Shown: positions 37,463 through 46,165, counted from the stretch's first letter. The stretch is DNA of 64,000 bases from Janthinobacterium sp051380735 (GCF_051380735.1 NZ_JBNYXQ010000002.1:434001-498000), one strand, 5' to 3'. Numbers and translations: made by a program. Notes: generated by a model not told the origin, from the letters alone.

Positions 37463-37609
37463 TTACTCGTCTGTGGTGTGCATCATAATTGAGTAAGGCT
37501 CAGCGACGCGTTCGACGGTGATTCCATTTCGTTGTTCCATGGCCAGTGGGTGTTCCGTGGGTTGAAGCTCGATGCAGGGACGAAGGCCGTTATCTCGAAT
37601 GTGGACCAT
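37463..37609 (-). pseudogene. Possible C-terminal remnant of a lost gene (48 codons)
   Basis: An open frame from 37609 down to a TAA at 37463 encodes a well-mixed 48-residue peptide (beginning MVHIRDNGLRPCIELQ). Its composition looks like real protein, unlike nearby spurious frames. Upstream it runs straight into repeat R2 at about 37613, as if the 5' part was displaced by the repeat. I recognise no family, so it may be a remnant or a chance frame. Confidence 0.3.
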
Positions 37610-37612
37610 CGT

Positions 37613-37709
37613 CTTGTCATTTGTACGCGCTCTCAGCCTTGTCCCTCTTGGTCAGCAGCAACTTGTAGCGGCATCGCTGGGCTTGTGTCGGAATGGCGGA
37701 CTTGACCCC
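37613..37709 (+). repeat. Dispersed repeat R2, copy 1
   Basis: About 95 bases match 39778-39873 in the same orientation at roughly three bases in four. The best matches are gtacrcgctctcagc at the left and cttgtgtcggaatggcggac at the right end. The right end (37687-37708) reads as an inverted-repeat terminus ending in gacccc; the left terminus is degraded. Between this repeat and the AraC gene (37710-37867) I see only a 7-bp hairpin (ccgcaga/tctgcgg, 37777-37795). Confidence 0.6.
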
Positions 37710-37867
37710 GGATTCCTGCTGCTTGCTGTTGGATTCAGCCGATCTACGCAATGTCAACTTAAACCGGCAAGCCAGCCCGCAGAACGGGTCTGCGGATTTC
37801 TGCTTTACGCCTCGGCACGAGGTGGTTGTTGAACAGTGCGCGAATCTGCGCCGATTCGTGTGAACAA

Positions 37868-38743
37868 TCAATTTAAGCGATTAATTCTCACTTCTTGCAT
37901 GGGCGGCGTGCCGAACATTCGTCTGTATTCTCGACTGAACTGAGACACGCTTTGGTAACCGACTGAAAATGCAGCTGCACTCACGGTTGTCGGTTCGGTC
38001 AGAAGCAAACGCCGCGCTTCGCATAGCCGAATATTTTTTTGATACTGTAGTGGAGCTACGCCAGTTGCAGCTTTAAAGCGGCGGTGAAAGGCGGAGTAAC
38101 TCATGCCGACTAATCGCGCAATGTCCTCTATCATCAAGGGAAGGGCATGGTTCTGTCTGATAAAGGCCAACGCCTTTCTGATTTGCGACATCCGATTGTC
38201 GGTCGCAGCGAGTTGCCTTAGCACCGCGCCCTGCGGGCCGCGCAATAGCCGGTACACAATCTCTCGCTCCAGCAGTGGGGCCATGACAGGCACCTCGTCG
38301 GCCCGGCCAATCAGACCCAGCATCCGGCTCCAGGCATCGAGCAGATCCCGGCTGGCTGGATCGACGCCATACCCTTTTTGATCAGCTGTTCGTGCAAGAT
38401 CAGGCATGCGGAATGCCAGCTCCGAGACGATTTCCGGATCAACATCGAGTCGTATCGCGAGATATGGTAGCTCAGCACTCGCTTGGGTAATTACGCCCAG
38501 CGCTGGAATATCCAGCGCCGTTGTAAAGGTGTGCCCCGCACTATAGGTCAGAACCTCACTCCCAATCGACAATTGCTTTTCGCCCTGAAGTATAAGACTG
38601 ACCACCGGCTGATAGATTTCCGGTACCAGTTCCACGCATTGGCTGACCTTGTACAAACTGACATTCGGCATGGCGGTTGGCGTCAGGCCTTCTTTAGCGT
38701 TGGCGGCAACTGTAGCGGCCAAATATGAAATGATCCTGTCCAT
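37868..38743 (-). CDS. AraC-family transcriptional regulator
   Basis: This 291-residue regulator has an AraC-type N-terminal sensing domain (about 20-175, including SLILQGEKQL and TYSAGHTF). Two C-terminal helix-turn-helix motifs follow (about 195-285; the second includes SVGYQSVSQFSREYRRMFG). It is divergent from the short-chain dehydrogenase gene with a 134-base shared upstream region, the usual layout of a local regulator. This pair of families is common in proteobacteria. It lies between repeats R1/R2 on one side and R2/R1 on the other, suggesting acquisition as a unit. Confidence 0.9.
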   Translation of the reverse strand: MDRIISYLAATVAANAKEGLTPTAMPNVSLYKVSQCVELVPEIYQPVVSLILQGEKQLSIGSEVLTYSAGHTFTTALDIPALGVITQASAELPYLAIRLDVDPEIVSELAFRMPDLARTADQKGYGVDPASRDLLDAWSRMLGLIGRADEVPVMAPLLEREIVYRLLRGPQGAVLRQLAATDNRMSQIRKALAFIRQNHALPLMIEDIARLVGMSYSAFHRRFKAATGVAPLQYQKNIRLCEARRLLLTEPTTVSAAAFSVGYQSVSQFSREYRRMFGTPPMQEVRINRLN

Positions 38744-38877
38744 CGCCTTAATATCTCATGTCGAGCGCAACCGATCAATCAATCATTTCGCCAGAAATAG
38801 GCAAAGGTGAAGCAGGATTTGGCTCGCGTGCAGGGCGATGTGTCCCTACCATTTGAACTCGTTTAAATGGAGATCAT

Positions 38878-39624
38878 ATGAACCACAAAGAAAACACGAT
38901 TTTTATTACCGGTGGGGCTACCGGCATCGGTCGGGCGCTGGCGCATCGCTGGCATGATCTTGGTAATACCGTAATCATTGCGGGCCGACGACGCGAGGCA
39001 CTGGAGGAAGCGGTGGCGGGACGGCCAGGCATGAAGTTCTACGTGTTGGACGTCACGAACCGCGAAGAGATTGCGGCTGTGACCGCCCAACTGATCGCCG
39101 AGCATCCGGATTTCAATGTGCTGGTCAATTGCGCCGGGGTTTCGGGAGCGGAAGATGTGACCATCGCTCGCGATCTTTCGCACGGGGAAAAGATAGTCGA
39201 AACCAATTTTTTGGGCCCTGTTCGCATGATCGACGCGCTGGTGGACCATTTGAAGGGCCGCCCCGCAGCCGCCATCGTGGTTGTCTCCTCTGGCACTGGC
39301 TTTGTGCCTTATCCCGCCGCGCCCACCTATTCGGCGAGCAAAGCGGCTTTGCATTCTTATACACTCTCGCTGCGCGCCCTCTTGAGAGACGCCGTGCAGG
39401 TTATCGAAATCGTCCCTCCGCAAGTGGCGACTGACCTGATGGCTGGCCTGAAGGACTCGCCCTACAGCGTTCCGCTGGAAAAATTTGCCGACGACGTGAT
39501 GGCCCAACTTATCGCTCATGAATCGGAGGACGAGATTATCGTCGACGAGGTGAAACCGTTCCGCTTCGCCGAACGAGACGGCACCGTAAGAGATCTCTTG
39601 ACAGCAATGGCAGAGGGAAGCTGA
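38878..39624 (+). CDS. Short-chain dehydrogenase/reductase (SDR)
   Basis: This 248-residue NAD(P)-dependent oxidoreductase has the glycine motif TGGATGIG (residues 11-18), NAG-type NCAG (about 89-92) and a catalytic SxnYxxxK: Ser near VVVSSG and YSASK at about 150-154. Its C-terminal region (PPQVATDLM) resembles DltE-like classical SDRs. The substrate cannot be read from sequence. It is probably controlled by the divergent AraC gene. An in-frame ATG at 38878 follows a purine-rich stretch (aatggagatcat). Confidence 0.92.
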   Translation: MNHKENTIFITGGATGIGRALAHRWHDLGNTVIIAGRRREALEEAVAGRPGMKFYVLDVTNREEIAAVTAQLIAEHPDFNVLVNCAGVSGAEDVTIARDLSHGEKIVETNFLGPVRMIDALVDHLKGRPAAAIVVVSSGTGFVPYPAAPTYSASKAALHSYTLSLRALLRDAVQVIEIVPPQVATDLMAGLKDSPYSVPLEKFADDVMAQLIAHESEDEIIVDEVKPFRFAERDGTVRDLLTAMAEGS

Positions 39625-39640
39625 GCGTAAATGGCGGCCA

Positions 39641-39876
39641 GGGTCAGGTCCGTCATCCGTACATGCTCTCAGGCGGCTCCTGGCCGACCATTCATACTGT
39701 CGTCGCCGCCGCGCCTTGCCCTCGACATTTTTCAGGCCCGCTTGGCCCGAAGCGCCCAAGCGTGGACAGGGCCAGATCCGTCATTCGTACACGCTCTCAG
39801 CTTTGGCCGTCTCGATCTGCAGCAAGCTGTATTGGCAACGCTGTACTTGTGTCGGAATGGCGGACCTGATCCTAGG
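39641..39876 (+). repeat. Repeat R2 copy 2 with nested R1 and terminal inverted repeats
   Basis: The left end (39641-39662, gggtcaggtccgtcatccg...) and the reverse complement of the right end (39851-39872) match at 17 of 22 bases, giving an inverted-repeat-bounded unit. The left terminus is repeated again at about 39766-39799 (30 of 34 bases identical to 39638-39671). An R1 copy (39667-39752) lies between these two, as if inserted. It occupies most of the non-coding stretch 39625-40028. Confidence 0.55.
39667..39752 (+). repeat. Dispersed intergenic repeat R1, copy 3 (shortened)
   Basis: This contains the 3' two-thirds of R1: ggccgaccattc, tactgtcgtcg, gccttgccctcgacattttt and cccgcttggcccga are shared with copy 2 or copy 1 in the same orientation. 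The left third present in copies 1 and 2 is missing. It is embedded in repeat R2. Confidence 0.65.
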
Positions 39877-39905
39877 CGGCCCTAGGCGGCCTAGGCGGCT
39901 AGGCC
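39871..39905. repeat. Short tandem repeat of cctaggcggc
   Basis: The 10-base unit cctaggcggc occurs twice exactly, then once more as ctaggcggct followed by a partial aggcc. It directly follows the right end of R2. From 39906 to 40028 I see nothing further of note. Confidence 0.75.
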
Positions 39906-40028
39906 CCGAAGCAGAAAGATTTTGAGCAGCAGCTCCTGACACAGAGGCGATTTGCGAGGCATCAGACGCGTTGTATGACCCCCTCTGTCGTTGTGCTTGC
40001 CTATCGCCCACGTTTACTGCAATCCAGG

Positions 40029-41534
40029 CTAATCCGGAAACCGCTTGTTCAGTTCCAGAGCTTCGTCCAGATTGGCAATCAGCAGTTCCACATATTGCGG
40101 GTCGAGGTGGCTGCCGCTCACTTCGCGCAGGTAGCTGACTACGCGCTCCAGGGGCCAGGCTTCCTTGTAGCAGCGTTTGTGCATCAGGGCGTCGAAGACG
40201 TCGGCGACGGCGGCGATGCGGGCGTATTTGTGGATATGCTCGCCGGCCAGGCCTTGCGGGTAGCCGCTGCCGTCGTATTTTTCATGGTGCTGGTGGGCGA
40301 TCACGGCGGCGGCTTTCAATAGCGGGCGCTGCGAGCCGTCGAGGATGGACATGCCGACCGACGGGTGCTGTTTCATGATTTCCCATTCGGCGGCGTCGAG
40401 CTTGCCCGGTTTTAGCAGCACTGCGTCGGGGGTCGAGATCTTGCCGATGTCGTGCATCGGTGCGGCGTGGCGCAGCACCATGGTTTCTTCTTCCGACATG
40501 CCCGACGCCTGCGCCAGCAACTGGCATACCTCGGCCATGCGGCGCACGTGGTTGCCGCCTTCGTGCGAGCGCGACTCGACCACGTCGCCCAGGCGCAATA
40601 TCAGTTCGGCCTGGGTGTCGGTGATTTCCTGAGTCAGCAGGATGTTGTCGAAGGCGATAGCCACGCCCGAGCAGAACACTTCCAGCAACTTCGCATCGAG
40701 GTCGGAAATTTCTTCCACGCCTTTCAGCACCAGCAGCGAGGCCTTGCCGCTGCTGTTGGGGAAGTAGCCGACATAGGTGTCGCCGTGCAAACGTGAAATC
40801 TTGTTGCTCTTGGCCTCGTCCAGCTGTGACAGCAGGGCCGGGCTCAGCATGGCGTCGTCGGTGTCGCCGATCTGCGCCAGCACTTCATAGTCTTGCTGGC
40901 CGGTGATGGCGCTGGCGCCGCGCAGGCGCAGCAGCATGCTCGTTTCCAGGCGCAGCAGGGCAACCACTTGCTGCAGCAGGCCGCTGGCAAAGTCGCGCAG
41001 GTTGCGCTGCTTGAAAATATGCGCCGAGGCGGCGATCACGCGCTCCAGGCCTTCGCGGTAATACTGCTGCGAACGGCGCGCTTCTTCGACCTGCATGATG
41101 TCGCGGTAGGCGCGCAGGGCGGCAAAGGTGGTAGTGAACAGCTTGGTGCGGTCGAGCTCGGTTTTTTCCTTGTAATCGTTGATATCGTAGTTGACGATCA
41201 CGCGCTCTTCCGGTGCCTGGCCCGGCTGCCCGGTGCGCAGCACGATGCGGGTAAATTGGTTTCCCAGGTCTTCGCGCATCCAGCGCGCCACTTCCAGGCC
41301 GCTGTCTTCGCGCTCCATCACTACGTCCAGAAACACCAATGCAATATCGGCCTCGCGGGCCAGCACCTGCTTGGCTTCGGCGCCGCTGTAGGCATGCACG
41401 AAACTGAGGGCACGGCCTTCCAGGCGGAAGCGGGACAAGGTCAGCTTGGTGATGTCGTGGATGTCGGGTTCATCGTCGACAAGCAAGACTTTCCACGGCG
41501 GTAACTTGGGCGAGGCTGAAGACAAAAATGACAT
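40029..41534 (-). CDS. Response regulator with DUF3369 and HD-GYP phosphodiesterase domain
   Basis: This 501-residue protein has a receiver domain (about 13-140; acidic pair in LLVDDEPD, phospho-acceptor Asp in VFLDVV). A DUF3369 sensor region (about 150-310) and an HD-GYP domain (about 315-485) follow. The metal-site HDIGK and the GYP loop (GSGYPQG) are intact, so it should hydrolyse cyclic-di-GMP when phosphorylated. No kinase is adjacent. It would oppose the diguanylate cyclase at 23-26 kb. Confidence 0.93.
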   Translation of the reverse strand: MSFLSSASPKLPPWKVLLVDDEPDIHDITKLTLSRFRLEGRALSFVHAYSGAEAKQVLAREADIALVFLDVVMEREDSGLEVARWMREDLGNQFTRIVLRTGQPGQAPEERVIVNYDINDYKEKTELDRTKLFTTTFAALRAYRDIMQVEEARRSQQYYREGLERVIAASAHIFKQRNLRDFASGLLQQVVALLRLETSMLLRLRGASAITGQQDYEVLAQIGDTDDAMLSPALLSQLDEAKSNKISRLHGDTYVGYFPNSSGKASLLVLKGVEEISDLDAKLLEVFCSGVAIAFDNILLTQEITDTQAELILRLGDVVESRSHEGGNHVRRMAEVCQLLAQASGMSEEETMVLRHAAPMHDIGKISTPDAVLLKPGKLDAAEWEIMKQHPSVGMSILDGSQRPLLKAAAVIAHQHHEKYDGSGYPQGLAGEHIHKYARIAAVADVFDALMHKRCYKEAWPLERVVSYLREVSGSHLDPQYVELLIANLDEALELNKRFPD

Positions 41535-41692
41535 AAGGGCGAGTTCCGCTAAAGGGCATGACAGATCGCCATGCGCCAGGCATCCCTGGGCGCCACCACT
41601 GGCGTTGCGCGTTTTCCGGGCGCATTCTGTCGATTGTAGACTGAGTGCATGGCATTAACAACAGGCAAGATTAATTGTCCTGTTTCAGTGCA

Positions 41693-41721
41693 ACAATGTT
41701 TCAAGAGGCTGGAAACATTGT
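41693..41721. promoter_or_regulatory. 10-bp inverted repeat in a 387-base gap
   Basis: acaatgtttc (41693-41702) and gaaacattgt (41712-41721) are perfect complements separated by 9 bases. The element lies between the HD-GYP gene, read leftward, and the DUF3016 gene, read rightward, so it could be an operator for either. It has no T-run on either side and does not resemble a terminator. The rest of 41535-41921 shows nothing I can name. Confidence 0.35.
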
Positions 41722-41921
41722 CATCCATACTTTATTTCCCGGGCAATCATATTTTCAGGACAATACTTTGTTTTGCACGGAAATTCTGGCAAAAGGCCCG
41801 GAACAGGGCGCCGGTCGCACCCTGGCGCAGCCGTGCAACTTCGTAACAAGGTATGAATTGTGGTGGCCGTGAAGGAACATGCGCGTATATTCGATACCGA
41901 TGTTTTTCGAAAGGAATGATC

Positions 41922-42455
41922 ATGAAAAAGAGAATCGCGCGTCTGTTCCTGGCCGGAACTGTCGTGCTGGCAGGCGGCGCTGCGTGGGCGCAAGCTCCCG
42001 TCGCATCCACGGTGGGCAATACCGAAGTGCTGTATGACAAGCCGGACCAGTTCACCGATATATCGTTCGACCCGCGCAAGCGCGAAGAGGCATTGACCGA
42101 ACTGACGCGCCACTTCGACAAACTGGGCGTGTCCTTGCCGGCTGGCCAGCGCTTGAAGATCGTTGTTACCGATGTCGACCTGGCGGGCCGCGAAGATCCG
42201 CGCGTGCGATCCGCGAACGAGATCCGCGTGCTGACGGGTGGCGCCGACTGGCCGCGCATCAGCCTGTCGTATGAGCTGGAACAGGACGGCAAGGTGATCA
42301 GGAGCGACAAGGCGCAGTTGTCCGACATGTCTTACCTGACGCACATGAACCGTTATGCCACCGGCGAGCGGCTGCGCTATGAAAAGCTGATGATCGACGA
42401 GTGGTTCAGCAAGACCTTCAATATACCGGTGAACAAGCTTAATCGATCCAGTTAA
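41922..42455 (+). CDS. Secreted DUF3016 protein
   Basis: This 177-residue protein has a signal peptide (about 1-24, ending GAAWAQ). A DUF3016 domain follows, with LPAGQRLKIVVTDVDLAGR and a C-terminal YEKLMIDEWF. It is predicted to be periplasmic or exported; no function is established for the family. The ATG at 41922 follows aaagga. Its 3' end overlaps that of the convergent thioesterase gene by 17 bases. Confidence 0.85.
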   Translation: MKKRIARLFLAGTVVLAGGAAWAQAPVASTVGNTEVLYDKPDQFTDISFDPRKREEALTELTRHFDKLGVSLPAGQRLKIVVTDVDLAGREDPRVRSANEIRVLTGGADWPRISLSYELEQDGKVIRSDKAQLSDMSYLTHMNRYATGERLRYEKLMIDEWFSKTFNIPVNKLNRSS

Positions 42456-42882
42456 CCTGGGTAAATTTGTTGCCGAACTCTTCCGGCATGGGCACGACCT
42501 GGCTGCGCTTGTAGTTGAAAAATACAAAGCCGGACTTGGCCATTGCGATCAGGGTATTGTCGCGTGGCCGCGTGATGCGGAAGGTGATGTCGCCGCCATA
42601 TTTGTTAAAGTCCATCACGCCCACTTCGAACAGCAGCTGGTCGCGCGCATGGGCCTCGGCGCGGTAGGTGGTAGCCAGGTCGGTGACGATGATGCCGGTG
42701 CCGTCGGCTTCGATGTCGCGCACGCCGTATTCGAACAGGAAGCGGGCGCGCGCCTCCGAAATCATGGAGATCATGGAATCGTTGCCGAGATGGTTGCCGG
42801 CATTGATGTCGGTGGTGCGCACCGTCAATTGCGAAGAATAGCAGTATTGGTCTTCGGGAAATTCAAGTATCAAACGGGCCAT
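42439..42882 (-). CDS. 4HBT hotdog-fold acyl-CoA thioesterase
   Basis: This 147-residue protein fits the single-hotdog 4-hydroxybenzoyl-CoA thioesterase-like family. Recognisable parts are the early DINAGNHLGNDSMISM segment that carries the active-site region, and the strand FITRPRDN/IAMAKSGFVFF. It likely hydrolyses acyl-CoA thioesters in the cytoplasm; substrate unknown. The 17-base tail-to-tail overlap with DUF3016 is real coding on both strands. Confidence 0.8.
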   Translation of the reverse strand: MARLILEFPEDQYCYSSQLTVRTTDINAGNHLGNDSMISMISEARARFLFEYGVRDIEADGTGIIVTDLATTYRAEAHARDQLLFEVGVMDFNKYGGDITFRITRPRDNTLIAMAKSGFVFFNYKRSQVVPMPEEFGNKFTQVNWID

Positions 42883-42971
42883 GGGTCTCTCTATGCAGAT
42901 GCGCCAGACGCGGCGGGAAAGGCAATTTTAGTCGCTTCCCCCGCCATGCGTCGCAAAAAACACCTGCGCGA

Positions 42972-44435
42972 TCACTTGCGCACGATGCGGTAAACCTTGC
43001 CGCTGCTGCTGAGCATGTACAGCTCTTTCTGCGCATCCTGGCCAAACGACACAATATTGCCCACGTTGGCGATACTCCAGTCCGTTACGGCCGACGCGCT
43101 GCCATTGCTGTAGGTAAAACTCTTCAGCCAGCCGCTGCAATAGTCCGAATATAAGTAGTGGCCGGCCAGTTCCGGCAGCGCCGTGCCACGATACACATAA
43201 CCTCCCGTAATCGAGCAGCCGCCCGCGCTGTCATGGCCGTATTCGAGCTTGGGCAGCACCAGCCCCGTTTGATTGCAATTGGCGCTGTTATAGCACTGCG
43301 TACCCTCCATAATGTTCCAGCCGTAGTTGTTGCCAGCCATGCCGATGGATGCCACATTGACCTCTTCGCGCTGGCCCTGGCCCACGTCGGCGATATACAG
43401 CAGTTGCGCGGTGGTATCGAAGGCATAGCGCCAAGGATTGCGCAGGCCATACGCCCAGATTTCAGCGCGCTTGCCGGCCATATGGACAAACGGGTTGCCG
43501 GCCGGGATGGCGTATGGTTGCGCGCTGCTGCTGGCATTGACGTCCAGGCGCAGCATTTTGCCCAGCAACAGGTTGGTGTTTTGCGCATTGCCCGATGGGT
43601 CGCCGGCGCCGCCGCCGTCACCGGTGGCCGCATACAGATAGCCGTCCGGGCCAAAGCTGAGCAGGCCGCCGTTGTGGTTGCTGAAACCCGGGTGGGGAAT
43701 CGAGATGATCTGTACGCTGGCCTGCGCATCGGCGACATTCGGGTTGCCGGCCGAGACCTGGCGCCGCTCGATCACGATATTGCCGTTCAGGTCGGTGTAG
43801 TACAGGAAAAAGTAGCCGTTGCTGGCGTACTGCGGATGAAACGCCATCGACAGCAGGCCCCGTTCGCCATCGGTACTGATACTGCTGCTGATGTCGAGGA
43901 ACGGCGTGGCCAGCAGGTTGCCATTGTCGACGATGCGGATGCGCCCGGCGCGCTCGACGATAAAGAGGCGGCTGTCGCCTGCCGGCGCGGTCAGGAATGT
44001 CGGTGCCTGCAAGCCGCTGGCGACCTCCTGCAAGGCCAGCGCCAGCGGCGCCGTGGCCGCGTAGGCGACGCTGGCGCTGGTGGCGGCGCCGGCGGCAACT
44101 TGCACTTGCTGGGTGGCCGGCGTGGCTGCCAGGCTGCCCGTACCGTTGGCCACATTGGCGGCGGCAAGGGCATAGGCGCCGGGCGCCAGGTCGTTCAAGG
44201 TGGTCGAGGCCGTCAGCAGCTTGCTGTACGACGCCGGCCCGGTGACGGTAACGGCGCCATTCACGCCGGTGGGCAGGCCGTTGATGGTCACGACCAGGCT
44301 GCCGGTGGTGGGGCCGGGCGCCGGATCGTTGTCATCGTCATGGCCGCCACATGAGGCCAGCAGGCCCAGGGTGAACAGCAACAGCAGCGTCAGCAACGAT
44401 TGTTTGAATGCAGCGAGGGAAGTTCGATTGCGCAT
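42972..44435 (-). CDS. PQQ-type (soluble glucose/aldose) sugar dehydrogenase lipoprotein
   Basis: This 487-residue protein has a lipoprotein signal (lipobox LLASCGG, Cys about 29), then an acidic/Pro linker and a carbohydrate-binding-like beta domain (about 43-140). A six-bladed glucose/sorbosone dehydrogenase propeller fills about 145-487 (GLLSMAFHPQY, NHNGG, GLRNPWR, DVGQGQREE). It should oxidise sugars or alcohols at the outer membrane using PQQ. The ATG at 44435 has ctggag upstream; the frame is open much further (to 45320) only because it mirrors the alcohol dehydrogenase gene. Confidence 0.88.
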   Translation of the reverse strand: MRNRTSLAAFKQSLLTLLLLFTLGLLASCGGHDDDNDPAPGPTTGSLVVTINGLPTGVNGAVTVTGPASYSKLLTASTTLNDLAPGAYALAAANVANGTGSLAATPATQQVQVAAGAATSASVAYAATAPLALALQEVASGLQAPTFLTAPAGDSRLFIVERAGRIRIVDNGNLLATPFLDISSSISTDGERGLLSMAFHPQYASNGYFFLYYTDLNGNIVIERRQVSAGNPNVADAQASVQIISIPHPGFSNHNGGLLSFGPDGYLYAATGDGGGAGDPSGNAQNTNLLLGKMLRLDVNASSSAQPYAIPAGNPFVHMAGKRAEIWAYGLRNPWRYAFDTTAQLLYIADVGQGQREEVNVASIGMAGNNYGWNIMEGTQCYNSANCNQTGLVLPKLEYGHDSAGGCSITGGYVYRGTALPELAGHYLYSDYCSGWLKSFTYSNGSASAVTDWSIANVGNIVSFGQDAQKELYMLSSSGKVYRIVRK

Positions 44436-44701
44436 GTCAGTCTCCAGGGATGGAACGACGCAGCCGCCTGTCAAGGGATGGGACGGCGTTAGAATACAAT
44501 CATTCATTTTTCGCTGGCAGACTTGATGCTTCGCAAGCGAGCGTGAACTGTCACGAGCATACGCCTGCCGCAAACCGCTACCGTTCGTTGCCGCACGATC
44601 GGACAACGGCGCGGCGTTTTCAGACAATTTTGCCACGTGCCTTTCCGCGCGTGGTGCTGGCAGGCCATAATGCACCATCTGAAACCGAGCAGGAGCAAAC
44701 C

Positions 44702-45808
44702 ATGAAAACCAAAGCAGCCGTGGCCTGGAAGGCCGGCGCCCCCTTGACCATCGAAGAAGTCGACCTGGCAGGCCCGCGCGAAGGCGAAGTGCTGATCGAA
44801 CTGAAAGCCACCGGCATCTGCCATACCGATTACTACACCTTGTCCGGCGCCGACCCGGAAGGCATTTTCCCGGCCATCCTTGGCCATGAAGGCGCCGGCA
44901 TCGTGGTCGAGGTGGGCCCTGGCGTGAAAACGCTGAAAAAGGACGACCATGTAATTCCGCTGTACACGCCGGAATGCCGCGAGTGCAAGTTCTGCCTGTC
45001 GCAAAAAACCAACCTGTGCCAGAAAATCCGCAGTACCCAGGGCCGTGGCCTGATGCCGGACGCCACCAGCCGTTTTTCGCTGGACGGCAAGCCGCTGTTC
45101 CATTACATGGGCACGTCCACCTTCTCGAACTATATCGTGGTGCCGGAAATTGCCCTGGCGAAGATCCGTGAAGATGCGCCGTTCGACAAGGTCTGCTATA
45201 TCGGTTGCGGCGTGACCACTGGCGTGGGTGCGGTGCTGTTCTCGGCCAAGGTCGAGGCAGGCGCCAATGTGGCCGTGTTCGGCTTGGGCGGCATCGGCCT
45301 GAACGTGATCCAGGCGGCAAAAATGGTTGGCGCCGATAAAATCATCGGCATCGACATCAACCCGGCGCGCCAGGCAATTGCGCGCAAATTCGGCATGACG
45401 CACTTTATCAACCCGAACGAGGTGGAAAACGTGGTCGATGCCATCGTGCAACTGACTGACGGCGGCGCCGATTACAGTTTTGAGTGTGTCGGCAACACCA
45501 CCCTGATGCGCCAGGCGCTCGAATGCACGCACAAGGGCTGGGGCAAGTCCTTTATTATCGGCGTGGCGGCGGCCGGCCAGGAAATTTCGACCCGTCCGTT
45601 CCAGCTGGTGACTGGCCGCGAGTGGCGCGGTTCGGCCTTTGGCGGCGCGCGCGGCCGTACCGATGTGCCGAAGATCGTCGACTGGTATATGGAAGGCAAG
45701 CTCAATATTGACGATTTGATCACCCACCGCTTGCCGCTCGAACGCATCAATGAAGGCTTCGATTTGATGAAGAGCGGCGAGTCGATCCGTTCGGTGGTGC
45801 TGTACTAA
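44702..45808 (+). CDS. frmA: S-(hydroxymethyl)glutathione dehydrogenase / class III alcohol dehydrogenase
   Basis: This 368-residue zinc enzyme oxidises the formaldehyde-glutathione adduct with NAD. Catalytic zinc ligands lie in GICHTD and GHEGAG, and the structural zinc cysteines in CRECKFC...NLC. The dinucleotide site is GLGGIG (about residue 198). Length and motifs are typical of AdhC/FrmA. The ATG at 44702 follows aggag. The usual partner, S-formylglutathione hydrolase (frmB), is not adjacent. A short hairpin follows the stop. Confidence 0.94.
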   Translation: MKTKAAVAWKAGAPLTIEEVDLAGPREGEVLIELKATGICHTDYYTLSGADPEGIFPAILGHEGAGIVVEVGPGVKTLKKDDHVIPLYTPECRECKFCLSQKTNLCQKIRSTQGRGLMPDATSRFSLDGKPLFHYMGTSTFSNYIVVPEIALAKIREDAPFDKVCYIGCGVTTGVGAVLFSAKVEAGANVAVFGLGGIGLNVIQAAKMVGADKIIGIDINPARQAIARKFGMTHFINPNEVENVVDAIVQLTDGGADYSFECVGNTTLMRQALECTHKGWGKSFIIGVAAAGQEISTRPFQLVTGREWRGSAFGGARGRTDVPKIVDWYMEGKLNIDDLITHRLPLERINEGFDLMKSGESIRSVVLY

Positions 45809-45809
45809 A

Positions 45810-45826
45810 GCCGCAACACTTGCGGC
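45810..45826 (+). terminator. Possible weak terminator after frmA
   Basis: gccgcaa and ttgcggc form a perfect 7-bp stem with a 3-base loop, starting two bases after the stop codon. No T-run follows, so termination would be weak or Rho-assisted. Confidence 0.35.
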
Positions 45827-45912
45827 GGGCAAGGGGCGGCGCGCTGTACTTCGGCGTCCACCCCTGCTAATGTCAGGGCGTCGCTGCATAAATCTTGATG
45901 CCGGGAGCCCTG

Positions 45913-46155
45913 ATGTTCGCCACTGCCTATCTGCTTACTTTACGGCGCATGTTGCCCGTATTGCTGGGCGCGAGCCTGTCCGCCGTGCTGGCCTTGTGGT
46001 GGCGCGACGCCGCCATTCTCGCTGCGCCCGCCCTCTGGCTGGGGTTGCTTGCCACCTGGCTGTTGTGCGCACTGGTATTTACACCGCTGCAATGGCATCG
46101 CCAGGAACTGGCGGCGCGCCATGTACGCCTGGACAGTTCGGGCAAGTCGCGTTAA
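45913..46155 (+). CDS. Small two-helix membrane protein (80 aa)
   Basis: This contains two hydrophobic helices (about 8-25, MLPVLLGASLSAVLAL; and 32-55, APALWLGLLATWLLCALVF) and a basic/amphipathic C-terminus. The ATG at 45913 has gggag five bases upstream; an ATG at 45898 would add five residues. It is probably an inner-membrane protein; no family is recognised. It is convergent with the GlxA-type regulator, 10 bases away. Confidence 0.6.
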   Translation: MFATAYLLTLRRMLPVLLGASLSAVLALWWRDAAILAAPALWLGLLATWLLCALVFTPLQWHRQELAARHVRLDSSGKSR

Positions 46156-46165
46156 CAGTTAGCGG

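Noticed and set aside
37617..37871. 84-codon minus-strand frame between R2 and the AraC gene
   Set aside because: Half of it is R2 and a matching peptide is produced by the other R2 copy, so it reflects repeat sequence and not a protein.
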